A DNA stretch of 8,820 nucleotides, taken from NCBI GenBank assembly GCA_949957035.1, contig CATLIP010000099.1, forward strand, positions 1 through 8,820, given 5' to 3'. This document shows positions 1 to 5,793 of the stretch, piece by piece. Numbering within the stretch: the first letter of the stretch is position 1; each line of letters begins with the position of its first letter. Below the pieces are notes generated by a model. It worked only from the letters and a program-made list of their open reading frames with translations, was not told the origin of the DNA and searched no databases. The position numbers were made by a program, and so were the translations under genes. This DNA comes from an uncultured Lachnospiraceae bacterium. GTDB taxonomy: Bacteria; Bacillota_A; Clostridia; Lachnospirales; Lachnospiraceae.

Positions 1-61
1 AGGTAAAAGCGGCAAAGATAATCCCAATCAAGATCATACCCGCCCATAGGTAGTTCAACAT
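1..61 (-). CDS. spmA: Spore maturation protein A (SpmA-like), N-terminal fragment
   Basis: Only the first 20 codons are in the window; the gene runs leftward off the edge. The reverse strand reads MLNYLWAGMILIGIIFAAF, a hydrophobic opening that resembles the first membrane helix of clostridial SpmA / nucleoside-recognition (Gate domain) proteins. The ATG at 61-59 has a good ribosome binding site, AAGAAGGTG at 76-68 on the minus strand, 6 bases upstream. In Bacillus, spmA and spmB lie in the sigma-E-controlled dacB operon and are needed for proper spore core dehydration. A sigma-E-like promoter upstream (92-120) and the divergent sporulation-rich neighbourhood fit that role. With so little sequence the family call rests on recognising the N-terminus; another small membrane protein is possible. 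Confidence 0.6.
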   Translation of the reverse strand, partial: MLNYLWAGMILIGIIFAAFT

Positions 62-91
62 TTACTGCACCTTCTTATGGCTTTTACTTCT

Positions 92-120
92 ACCATATGC
101 AGATTATTTCCGTAATAGAA
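92..120 (-). promoter_or_regulatory. Candidate sigma-E promoter for the leftward spmA-like gene
   Basis: On the minus strand TTCTATT (120-114) and CATATGGT (99-92) are separated by exactly 14 bases. The Bacillus sigma-E consensus is kmATATT, 14 bp, CATACAnT. The match is partial in both boxes, so this is a candidate only. It would start transcription about 25 bases upstream of the spmA start codon, and spmA is a known sigma-E gene in Bacillus. Confidence 0.35.
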
Positions 121-162
121 TATAGTTGATTTCCACATATTTTCATATTATATTATTATACA

Positions 163-191
163 TTGACAGACAAAGTCCGTAAGTCCATAAG
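163..191 (+). promoter_or_regulatory. Candidate sigma-A promoter for cca
   Basis: A perfect -35 TTGACA (163-168) is followed after 17 bases by CATAAG (186-191), a 4/6 match to TATAAT. The predicted start, near 198, falls just before the foldable element at 201-287. That element would then form the very 5' end of a leader of about 136 bases. The -10 box is weak, which limits confidence. Confidence 0.4.
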
Positions 192-200
192 CGGCGTGCA

Positions 201-287
201 TTAAGGGACGTCCTTTGGGTATGATAATGAATACCCAAGGGAATACCGTAATGCATGCCCTGCGGGCGGGTGGACTTCGTCCATTAA
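201..287 (+). other. Structured leader or small hairpin element upstream of cca
   Basis: TTAAGGGACG (201-210) can pair with CGTCCATTAA (278-287), nine of ten positions, closing a junction that holds two hairpins. The first is 212-222 with 231-241: 11 pairs, one G-U, an 8-base loop. The second is GCCC/GGGC at 257-260 and 264-267. The right arm can instead form a local hairpin, TGGAC/GTCCA at 271-275 and 279-283, which excludes the outer stem. No U-tract follows any stem, so it is not an intrinsic terminator. I recognise no riboswitch or T-box motifs. It could be an untranslated regulatory leader of cca or a small inverted-repeat element that inserted between the divergent genes. The folding was done by eye. 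Confidence 0.45.
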
Positions 288-333
288 GGTATAACAGGCG
301 CGGCTGAGATAAGAGAGACTTGGAGGGGATATT

Positions 334-1704
334 GTGGAAAATCTACGAATCGAACTGCCTGAGAGAGTAGACAGGATTATTACCATATTACAAAATCACG
401 GATACGAGGCATATGCAGTGGGCGGCTGCGTCAGAGATTCCGTCCTTGGAAGAGAACCGGAAGACTGGGACATCACTACGTCGGCGACGCCTGAGGAAAC
501 GAAAGCGCTGTTCTGTAAGACGTTTGATACAGGAATCCAGCATGGGACAGTCACGGTACTCATGGGGGAGGAAGGCTTTGAGGTGACGACCTACCGGATT
601 GACGGGGAGTACGAGGACAGCCGCCACCCCAAGGAGGTGACGTTCACCCGCAGCCTGCGGGAAGACCTGCGAAGAAGGGATTTCACGATCAATGCCATGG
701 CATATAATGAGAAGGACGGGCTGGTGGATATCTTCGGCGGAATACGGGATATTCAGGCACATATAATCCGGTGCGTGGGAAATGCAAAGGAGCGGTTCTT
801 GGAGGATGCCCTTAGAATCCTGAGAGGACTTCGTTTTGCGGCACAGCTTGGTTTCGGCATTGAGGAGGATACAAGGCGGGCGATGGGGGAGCTTGCCCCC
901 ACCCTTGGGAAAATCAGTGCGGAACGGATTCAGGTGGAGCTTGTGAAAATGATTACGTCGGATAGGCCGGAGCTTTTAAGGGATGCGTACGAATTGGGCG
1001 TTACTCGGGTATTCCTGCCGGAATTTGACCGTATCATGGCCACCGGACAGGAAACGCCCCACCATATATATTCCGTGGGGGAGCACACGCTTCATGCTAT
1101 GAAAAATATCCGGGCGGATAAGGCGCTAAGACTTACGATGCTGCTGCATGACATGGGTAAACCTGCGCGAAAGACGGTGGATGAGCAAGGAGTGGCGCAT
1201 TTTAAAAAGCATGCCCCAGAGAGCCAGATAATAGCAAAAGATGTGCTGAAAAGGCTGAAATTCGACAATGACACACTGAATAAAGTAACAAGGCTGGTCT
1301 GTTACCATGACTACCGGATGCCTGCGGCGGCGAAGAATGTACGCCGTGCAATGAACCAGATTGGGGAAGATATATTCCCTTACTATATGGAAGTCCGTCG
1401 TGCGGACGTCTTAGCGCAGAGCATGTACCGGCGTGATGAGAAGATAAAGAATCTGGATGAGATTGAGGCGTTATACCGGGAGATTATAAAGGAGAAACAG
1501 TGTGTAACGCTAAAGCAGCTTGCCGTATCCGGGAAGGATTTGGTGGCTCTTGGAATGAAGCCGGGGAAGGAGATTGGAGCTTGTCTGAACCAATTATTGG
1601 AACGGGTCATTGAGGAGCCGCAGTGGAATGAGAAAGAGAAACTATTGGAGTTGGTATCTGTTATAAACGCAGTACCGGATGAGGAAAGAGATGAGACAAA
1701 GTAA
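334..1704 (+). CDS. cca: CCA tRNA nucleotidyltransferase (class II, with HD domain)
   Basis: This enzyme adds or repairs the 3'-terminal CCA of tRNAs from CTP and ATP without a template. The 456-residue protein opens with a poly(A) polymerase head domain: the nucleotide-binding motif VGGCVRD near residues 29-35, the metal-binding pair D44/D46 in EDWDIT, and RRRDFTINAM at 113-122. The base-recognition motif region LEDALRILRG follows at 156-165, then ISAERIQVEL at 194-203. An HD domain follows, with HTLH at 251-254 and HD at 272-273 in LLHDMGKP. It is longer than Bacillus Cca (about 400 residues), which lacks an intact HD domain; HD-containing forms are common in Clostridia and proteobacteria. 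The start is GTG, chosen because GGAGG at 322-326 lies 7 bases upstream and the protein aligns from there. No terminator separates it from the next gene. Confidence 0.95.
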   Translation: MENLRIELPERVDRIITILQNHGYEAYAVGGCVRDSVLGREPEDWDITTSATPEETKALFCKTFDTGIQHGTVTVLMGEEGFEVTTYRIDGEYEDSRHPKEVTFTRSLREDLRRRDFTINAMAYNEKDGLVDIFGGIRDIQAHIIRCVGNAKERFLEDALRILRGLRFAAQLGFGIEEDTRRAMGELAPTLGKISAERIQVELVKMITSDRPELLRDAYELGVTRVFLPEFDRIMATGQETPHHIYSVGEHTLHAMKNIRADKALRLTMLLHDMGKPARKTVDEQGVAHFKKHAPESQIIAKDVLKRLKFDNDTLNKVTRLVCYHDYRMPAAAKNVRRAMNQIGEDIFPYYMEVRRADVLAQSMYRRDEKIKNLDEIEALYREIIKEKQCVTLKQLAVSGKDLVALGMKPGKEIGACLNQLLERVIEEPQWNEKEKLLELVSVINAVPDEERDETK

Positions 1705-1733
1705 GCATATTTCTTCATCCCCCGTCATACGTT
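1705..1733 (+). promoter_or_regulatory. Sigma-E-type promoter for the CotS-like gene
   Basis: GCATATT (1705-1711) and CATACGTT (1726-1733) are separated by 14 bases. Against the sigma-E consensus kmATATT, 14 bp, CATACAnT, the -35 matches fully and the -10 differs at one defined position. CATACGTTA also fits the sigma-K -10 pattern CATAnnnTA. It sits immediately after the cca stop codon and before a spore coat gene, where a mother-cell promoter is expected. The predicted leader is about 28 bases. Confidence 0.65.
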
Positions 1734-1768
1734 AGAGAGAATATGTAATGTAAGTGCAGGGGATGGAT

Positions 1769-2782
1769 ATGCAGGAGTATGAACTAAATGTATTAGAACA
1801 GTATGATGTAGAAGTCAGCGGCACCCGCAAGACCAGGGGTGCTGTTTTATGCGACTCAGACCAGGGGCTTCTGCTGCTGAAGGAAGTAAAAGTATCAGAA
1901 AAGCGTATTCCTGCGTTGTATGAGTTGCATGAGTATCTGAACGCCCAGGGATATACTCGGACGGACAGAATCATACGGACGAAGGAAGGAGGATATCTCG
2001 CTGTATCGGAAGACGGAAGCCAGTATTTACTGAAATCTTGGTTCCAGGGGCGGGAGTGCGATATTAAGAAACCAGCGGAATTACTTGCGGCGTCAGGCAA
2101 CCTTGCGAAGCTGCATGTGCTGATGTGCAGACGCTTTACACACAGCGTGGCTCCGGGGGCCCATTTGGGGGAGGAATATCTTCGGCATAACCGGGAGTTA
2201 AAGAAGGTGCGGAAATTCATGCGTGGAATATCACCCAAGGGAGAGTTTGAGTCTGCTTTTCTGAAATATTTTGAGCAAATGTACCAGTGGGCGGACTGTG
2301 CCATCCATGAATTAGAAGAGTCAGGTTACGACAAGATTTACCGGGAAAGTGTGGAGAAGGGATGTATGACCCACGGGGAGTACAACTACCACAATATTCT
2401 GATGCTTATGGGAGAACATACATATAGAAAAGAGCCGAGTCAGATTGCGGTCACAAACTTTGAGAAATTCAAGAGGGATGTACAGGTGGAGGATATGTAC
2501 TATTTTCTGCGGAAGGTAATGGAGAAACAGGGGTGGAAGGTCCGACTTGGCGATAATATGCTGAATGCTTATTCTGCAATCCGTCCACTCTCAATGGAGG
2601 AGATGGAATATCTCAAAATACGGCTTATTTACCCGGAAAAATTCTGGAAGGTCGCAAATTCCTACTATCATTCCAACAAGGCATGGATTTCTGCGAAGAG
2701 TATTGAGAAACTTAGCATGGCTATCCGGCAGACAGAAGAAAAGAAGAGGTTTTTAGAAGAGATATTTTCTTTTCATTTGTAG
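1769..2782 (+). CDS. CotS-family spore coat protein (kinase-like fold)
   Basis: This is a 337-residue protein of the CotS/CotI/YutH group, whose members have an aminoglycoside-phosphotransferase-like fold and sit in the spore coat. Recognisable features are the opening LEQYDVEVSGTRKTRGAVLC, which is typical of clostridial members, a YLLKSWFQGREC strand near 86-97, the catalytic-loop equivalent THGEYNYHNIL at 201-211, and IAVTNFEKF at 226-234 followed by VEDMYYFLRK. In active phosphotransferases the loop would carry an Asp where E204 lies, and the metal-binding Asp lies where N230 is seen, so activity is doubtful. I chose ATG 1769 because AGGGG (1758-1762) stands 6 bases upstream; GTG 1754 is in frame but has only a poor binding site. 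The sigma-E-type promoter just upstream fits mother-cell expression. Confidence 0.8.
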   Translation: MQEYELNVLEQYDVEVSGTRKTRGAVLCDSDQGLLLLKEVKVSEKRIPALYELHEYLNAQGYTRTDRIIRTKEGGYLAVSEDGSQYLLKSWFQGRECDIKKPAELLAASGNLAKLHVLMCRRFTHSVAPGAHLGEEYLRHNRELKKVRKFMRGISPKGEFESAFLKYFEQMYQWADCAIHELEESGYDKIYRESVEKGCMTHGEYNYHNILMLMGEHTYRKEPSQIAVTNFEKFKRDVQVEDMYYFLRKVMEKQGWKVRLGDNMLNAYSAIRPLSMEEMEYLKIRLIYPEKFWKVANSYYHSNKAWISAKSIEKLSMAIRQTEEKKRFLEEIFSFHL

Positions 2783-2798
2783 CTTCCTGGTGTATAAT
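2770..2798 (+). promoter_or_regulatory. Sigma-A promoter for phosphoglucomutase
   Basis: A perfect -10 TATAAT (2793-2798) has TTTTCA (2770-2775, 4/6 match to TTGACA) 17 bases upstream. The -35 lies inside the last codons of the CotS-like gene. Transcription would start near 2805, just ahead of the strong ribosome binding site AGGAGGT at 2814-2820. Confidence 0.6.
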
Positions 2799-2826
2799 AG
2801 AGTCATTAAGGACAGGAGGTACAAAA

Positions 2827-4560
2827 ATGGAATACCGTGAAAGATATGAAGGATGGCTGAACGATCCATACTTCGATGAAGCAACAAAGGAAGAATTAAA
2901 AAGCATAGCAGAGGATGATAACGAAATCAAGGAACGTTTCTATAAGGATTTAGAATTTGGGACGGCCGGTCTTCGGGGAATCATCGGTGCAGGGACGAAC
3001 CGTATGAATATTTATACGGTAAGGAAGGCTACGCAGGGTCTTGCGAACTATATTATCAGCAAGGACGGACAGAAGAAAGGAGTTGCAATCGCATATGACT
3101 CCCGCCGGATGTCTCCGGAATTTGCAGACGAGGCTGCCCTTTGCCTTGGAGCTAATGGGATTAAGGCGTACGTGTTTGAGTCTCTGCGCCCGACGCCTGA
3201 GTTGTCTTATGCAGTGCGCTCCCTTGGCTGTATCGCCGGGATTAACATTACGGCAAGCCACAATCCACCGGAGTATAACGGGTATAAGGTATACTGGGAG
3301 GACGGCGCCCAGATTACGCCGCCCCATGATAAGGGCATCATGGATGAAGTGAAGGCGGTTGTGGATTACAATACGGTCAAGACCATGGGGCTTGAGGATG
3401 CGAAGGCAGCAGGTATGTATGAAGTAATCGGCGCGGCAGTGGACGATGGTTACATAGCAGAGCTTAAGAAGCAGGTTATCCATCAGGATTCTATCGATGC
3501 AGTGGGGAAGGAACTCAAGATTGTGTATAGTCCGCTCCACGGAACCGGAAATATTCCGGCAAGGCGGATTTTGAAGGAACTTGGTTTTGAGAATGTATAC
3601 GTTGTAAAAGAGCAGGAGCTTCCGGACGGCGAGTTCCCGACGGTTTCTTATCCGAACCCAGAGGCAAAGGAGGCCTTCGAACTGGGACTTAAGCTTGCGA
3701 AGGAAGTGGACGCGGACGTGGTGCTTGCCACAGATCCGGACGCAGACCGTCTTGGTGTGTACGTGAAGGATGCTAAGTCGGGCGAGTACAAGGTGCTGAC
3801 CGGTAATATGTCCGGTTGTCTTCTTGCAGATTATGAGATTGGACAGCGCAAGGCATTGAAGGGCCTTCCTGATGACGGTTATCTCATCAAGACGATTGTT
3901 ACGTCCAATCTGGCGGATGCCATTGCGAAGGGCTATGGAATCGGTTTGATTGAAGTTTTGACAGGATTTAAGTTCATCGGGCAGCAGATTCTTGGATTTG
4001 AGACCACGGGCAAGGGCTCCTATCTCTTTGGATTTGAGGAGAGCTACGGCTGTCTGATTGGAACCCATGCAAGGGATAAGGACGCGATTGTTGCGACTAT
4101 GGCGCTGTGTGAGGCTGCGGCTTACTATAAGACCCAGGGCAAGACACTGTGGGATGCAATGGTGGACATGTATGACAAGTATGGCTATTATAAGGATGAT
4201 ATTCAGTCTATCACGCTGAAGGGAATCGAAGGTCTGCAGAAGATTCAGGAGATTCTTGAGACGCTGCGCAAGAATCCGCCTACGGAGGTTGGTGGATATC
4301 AGGTTGTGAAGGCAAGAGATTATCAGGCTGAGACAATCAAGGATGCTGCCACAGGTGAAGTGACAGGTACCGGTTTGCCGAAGTCTAACGTTCTGTATTA
4401 TGACCTGACAGACGACGCATGGTTATGTGTTAGACCGTCCGGAACGGAGCCAAAAGTGAAATTCTACTATGGTATTAAGGGAAGCTCACTTACGGATGCA
4501 GATGAAAAATCAGCAAAGCTTGGAGAAGAGGTTGTGTCTATGATTAACAAGATGCTGTAG
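2827..4560 (+). CDS. pgcA: Alpha-phosphoglucomutase (phospho-sugar mutase)
   Basis: It interconverts glucose 6-phosphate and glucose 1-phosphate in the cytoplasm, supplying UDP-glucose for glycolipid, wall and glycogen synthesis. The 577 residues match the length of Bacillus PgcA (about 580) and carry all four mutase domain signatures in order. These are FGTAGLRG at 44-51, the phosphoserine loop TASHNP at 142-147 with catalytic S144, the metal loop DPDADR at 303-308, the sugar-binding loop GFEESYG at 402-408, and the phosphate-binding RPSGTEPK at 536-543. The start ATG has AGGAGGT six bases upstream. Related enzymes act on mannose or pentose phosphates; the length and GFEESYG loop favour the PgcA group, but substrate cannot be settled from sequence alone. 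It has its own sigma-A promoter, and I see no terminator after it. Confidence 0.93.
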   Translation: MEYRERYEGWLNDPYFDEATKEELKSIAEDDNEIKERFYKDLEFGTAGLRGIIGAGTNRMNIYTVRKATQGLANYIISKDGQKKGVAIAYDSRRMSPEFADEAALCLGANGIKAYVFESLRPTPELSYAVRSLGCIAGINITASHNPPEYNGYKVYWEDGAQITPPHDKGIMDEVKAVVDYNTVKTMGLEDAKAAGMYEVIGAAVDDGYIAELKKQVIHQDSIDAVGKELKIVYSPLHGTGNIPARRILKELGFENVYVVKEQELPDGEFPTVSYPNPEAKEAFELGLKLAKEVDADVVLATDPDADRLGVYVKDAKSGEYKVLTGNMSGCLLADYEIGQRKALKGLPDDGYLIKTIVTSNLADAIAKGYGIGLIEVLTGFKFIGQQILGFETTGKGSYLFGFEESYGCLIGTHARDKDAIVATMALCEAAAYYKTQGKTLWDAMVDMYDKYGYYKDDIQSITLKGIEGLQKIQEILETLRKNPPTEVGGYQVVKARDYQAETIKDAATGEVTGTGLPKSNVLYYDLTDDAWLCVRPSGTEPKVKFYYGIKGSSLTDADEKSAKLGEEVVSMINKML

Positions 4561-4567
4561 AAGTCCC

Positions 4568-4602
4568 GAAAACCTTGAAAATAGCTGAAAATACGGTGAA
4601 AA
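4568..4602 (+). other. Phased A-tracts (predicted curved DNA) upstream of the HU promoter
   Basis: GAAAA occurs four times, starting at 4568, 4577, 4587 and 4598, so the tracts recur every 9-11 bases, close to one helical turn. Phased A-tracts cause intrinsic bending. They end about 15 bases before the HU -35 box, a position suited to stimulate or modulate the promoter. Confidence 0.55.
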
Positions 4603-4616
4603 CCCAAGAATTTGCC

Positions 4617-4645
4617 TTGACATTTACCGGGAAAGCAGTTATAAC
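4617..4645 (+). promoter_or_regulatory. Strong sigma-A promoter for HU
   Basis: TTGACA (4617-4622, perfect) is separated by 17 bases from TATAAC (4640-4645, 5/6). This is the best sigma-A promoter in the window, as expected for an abundant nucleoid protein. Transcription would start near 4652, giving a leader of about 95 bases. Confidence 0.8.
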
Positions 4646-4647
4646 TG
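4636..4647. promoter_or_regulatory. Perfect 12-bp palindrome over the HU -10 box (possible operator)
   Basis: CAGTTATAACTG is a perfect inverted repeat that contains the whole -10 hexamer. Such a site could bind a dimeric repressor, but a -10 sequence is itself AT-rich and partly symmetric, so chance remains possible. Confidence 0.35.
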
Positions 4648-4660
4648 TATCTATAGGTCT

Positions 4661-4690
4661 TTATGCGATAATTGTATGGGGACCGCATAA
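4661..4690 (+). other. Hairpin in the HU mRNA leader
   Basis: TTATGCG (4661-4667) can pair with CGCATAA (4684-4690) around a 16-base loop. GGTC at 4656-4659 can pair with GACC at 4681-4684, which competes with the main stem by one base and could give a pseudoknot-like fold. It lies near the 5' end of the predicted HU transcript. No T-run follows, so it is not a terminator. Confidence 0.35.
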
Positions 4691-4746
4691 TAGATAATAG
4701 AATAAAATAAGGGATTCTATATGTAGACAAGAGGAGGAAATTATCC

Positions 4747-5022
4747 ATGAACAAGACAGAATTAGTGGCAGCGATTGCTGATCAGGCAGAATTATCCAAG
4801 AAGGATGCTGAGAAAGCGTTAAAGGCTTTTATCGATGTGGTAACAGATGAATTAAAGAAAGAGCATAAGGTTCAGTTAGTTGGATTCGGAACTTTTGAAG
4901 TGAGCAAGAGAGAGGCAAGAGAGGGAAGAAATCCACAGACTGGAGAGACAATGAAGATTGAGGCTTGCAAGGCTCCAAAGTTCAAAGCCGGTAAAGCACT
5001 GAAAGACGCTGTCAACGAGTAA
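4747..5022 (+). CDS. hup: HU family DNA-binding protein
   Basis: A 91-residue HU homologue, the normal length of the family. HU binds DNA without strong sequence preference as a dimer, bending and compacting the nucleoid. The signature [20 protein letters not shown] lies at 46-65, including the R-N-P arm tip with the DNA-intercalating proline at position 63, followed by GETMKI and the C-terminal helix [12 protein letters not shown]. The ATG has GAGGAGG (4731-4737) nine bases upstream. It appears to be a single-gene transcript, with its own strong promoter and an intrinsic terminator downstream. Clostridial HU genes commonly sit beside rqcP and the yabP-yabQ-divIC cluster, as here. Confidence 0.96.
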   Translation: MNKTELVAAIADQAELSKKDAEKALKAFIDVVTDELKKEHKVQLVGFGTFEVSKREAREGRNPQTGETMKIEACKAPKFKAGKALKDAVNE

Positions 5023-5113
5023 TTCATTTTGTATAGGAAACCGGTACGGGATGGAGTTAGATTCGGATGAAGTGGAAAGCTTATTCCGTGACGGGGACTG
5101 ACATGGGGATTAG

Positions 5114-5154
5114 GATGCTGCGGGGGTCGGATGAGACCTCCGGGCATCTTTTTT
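5114..5154 (+). terminator. Intrinsic terminator after HU
   Basis: A GC-rich stem pairs 5114-5128 with 5135-5148: 14 pairs with one bulged G and two G-U pairs, around the 6-base loop GGATGA. Six Ts follow at 5149-5154. It ends the HU transcript about 90 bases after the stop codon and isolates HU from rqcP. Confidence 0.88.
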
Positions 5155-5155
5155 G

Positions 5156-5185
5156 TTGTATAAGAGTTCGTATATCGTTTATACG
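5156..5185 (+). promoter_or_regulatory. Candidate promoter with inverted repeat upstream of rqcP
   Basis: TTGTAT (5156-5161) and TATACG (5180-5185, 4/6) are 18 bases apart. The perfect inverted repeat CGTATA-TCGTT-TATACG covers 5169-5185 and overlaps the -10. Because a terminator precedes this spot, rqcP needs a promoter here. The exact hexamers are uncertain; the repeat may be an operator. Confidence 0.35.
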
Positions 5186-5215
5186 GGAAATAACTTACAG
5201 AAAGGGAAATGATTC

Positions 5216-5455
5216 ATGAGATTAGACAAATTTTTGAAGGTGTCACGCCTGATTAAGCGCAGGACCGTGGCAAATGAGGCGTGTGACGCGGGACGTGTGA
5301 CCGTCAACGGACAGGTGGCGAAGGCTTCTGTGAAGGTGAAGGTGGGAGACGTAATCGAGATTCAGTTAGGGACGAAAACCGTAAAAGTGGAGGTTTTAGA
5401 CATTCAAGACACCACAAAGAAGGAAGAAGCAAAAGACTTGTTCAAATATTTGTAA
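5216..5455 (+). CDS. rqcP: S4-domain ribosome quality control protein RqcP (YabO)
   Basis: A 79-residue protein made almost entirely of one S4 RNA-binding domain: MRLDKFLKVSRLIKRRTVAN at the start, then ACDAGRVTVNGQVAK near 23-37 and GDVIEI near 44-49. Bacillus RqcP (YabO, about 86 residues) binds stalled 50S subunits carrying peptidyl-tRNA. There it works with RqcH in adding C-terminal alanine tails that mark incomplete proteins for degradation. The basic surface and minimal size fit. AAAGGG (5201-5206) lies 9 bases before the ATG. It is placed directly ahead of yabP, as in Bacillus. A heat-shock Hsp15-like S4 protein is the alternative, but those are longer and are not found in this context. 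Confidence 0.9.
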   Translation: MRLDKFLKVSRLIKRRTVANEACDAGRVTVNGQVAKASVKVKVGDVIEIQLGTKTVKVEVLDIQDTTKKEEAKDLFKYL

Positions 5456-5481
5456 TATTTGGCAGCAGCCTTTCATATGAT
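5453..5481 (+). promoter_or_regulatory. Sigma-E-type promoter for yabP-yabQ
   Basis: TAATATT (5453-5459) fully matches the sigma-E -35 pattern kmATATT. After 14 bases comes CATATGAT (5474-5481), which keeps the CATA core and the final T of CATACAnT. The -35 begins at the rqcP stop codon. Bacillus yabP is under sigma-E control, so position, spacing and known regulation agree. The start would be about 17 bases before the yabP ATG. Confidence 0.6.
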
Positions 5482-5504
5482 TATTAAGAAAGGTTGTGAA
5501 GCGC

Positions 5505-5789
5505 ATGGAAGAAAGAACCATACAGAAAAATCATAAGCTGGTAATCAATAATCGGAAGACCAGTATGGTGACCGGGGTGATTGACGTGTTATCTTTTGAC
5601 CTGAATGAAATCCTTCTGGAGACAGAACAGGGGATGATGATGGTGAAGGGAACGGACTTGCACGTCAACCGGTTAAGTGTGGAAAAGGGAGAAGTAGATC
5701 TCTCGGGAAATATTGACAGTGTCGCCTATTCAGATGTCCAGGCGCACGCAAAGCAGCAGGAGAACCTGTTCTCGAAGCTGTTCAGGTGA
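5505..5789 (+). CDS. yabP: Sporulation protein YabP
   Basis: A 94-residue protein of the YabP/YqfC family, small beta-rich sporulation proteins without known catalytic residues. Typical stretches are KNHKLVINNRKTSMVTGV near 8-25, VLSFDLNEILLETEQGMMMV near 28-47 and a GEVDLSGNIDSVAY block near 68-81. YabP is required for normal spore formation in Bacillus and acts in the mother cell; its biochemical role is unresolved. I chose ATG 5505 because AAGAAAGG (5486-5493) is 11 bases upstream; the in-frame GTG at 5496 would sit only 2 bases from that site. Its stop codon overlaps the yabQ ribosome binding site (AGGTG at 5784-5788), suggesting translational coupling. Confidence 0.9.
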   Translation: MEERTIQKNHKLVINNRKTSMVTGVIDVLSFDLNEILLETEQGMMMVKGTDLHVNRLSVEKGEVDLSGNIDSVAYSDVQAHAKQQENLFSKLFR

Positions 5790-5793
5790 TGTT

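Noticed and set aside
302..310. CTGAGAT resembling a TPP riboswitch core
   Set aside because: The partner TPP motifs and stem order are absent, and cca is not a thiamin gene; chance match.
1732..2304. A 190-codon minus-strand frame opposite the CotS-like gene
   Set aside because: Ser/Arg-rich composition, no ribosome binding site or family signature; the plus-strand gene explains the region.
2950..4068. A 372-codon open frame on the minus strand
   Set aside because: It lies entirely opposite phosphoglucomutase, whose motifs are complete. The translation is Cys/His/Arg-rich with no family likeness, so it is a shadow frame.
5051..5101. A 16-codon ORF (MELDSDEVESLFRDGD) between HU and its terminator
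   Set aside because: No good ribosome binding site and too short to judge; more likely untranslated 3' sequence. Conservation in relatives would be needed to revive it.
5713..5793. Longer yabQ start inside yabP
   Set aside because: The extra residues are Ser/Arg-rich read from yabP in another frame; ATG 5794 has a proper ribosome binding site.
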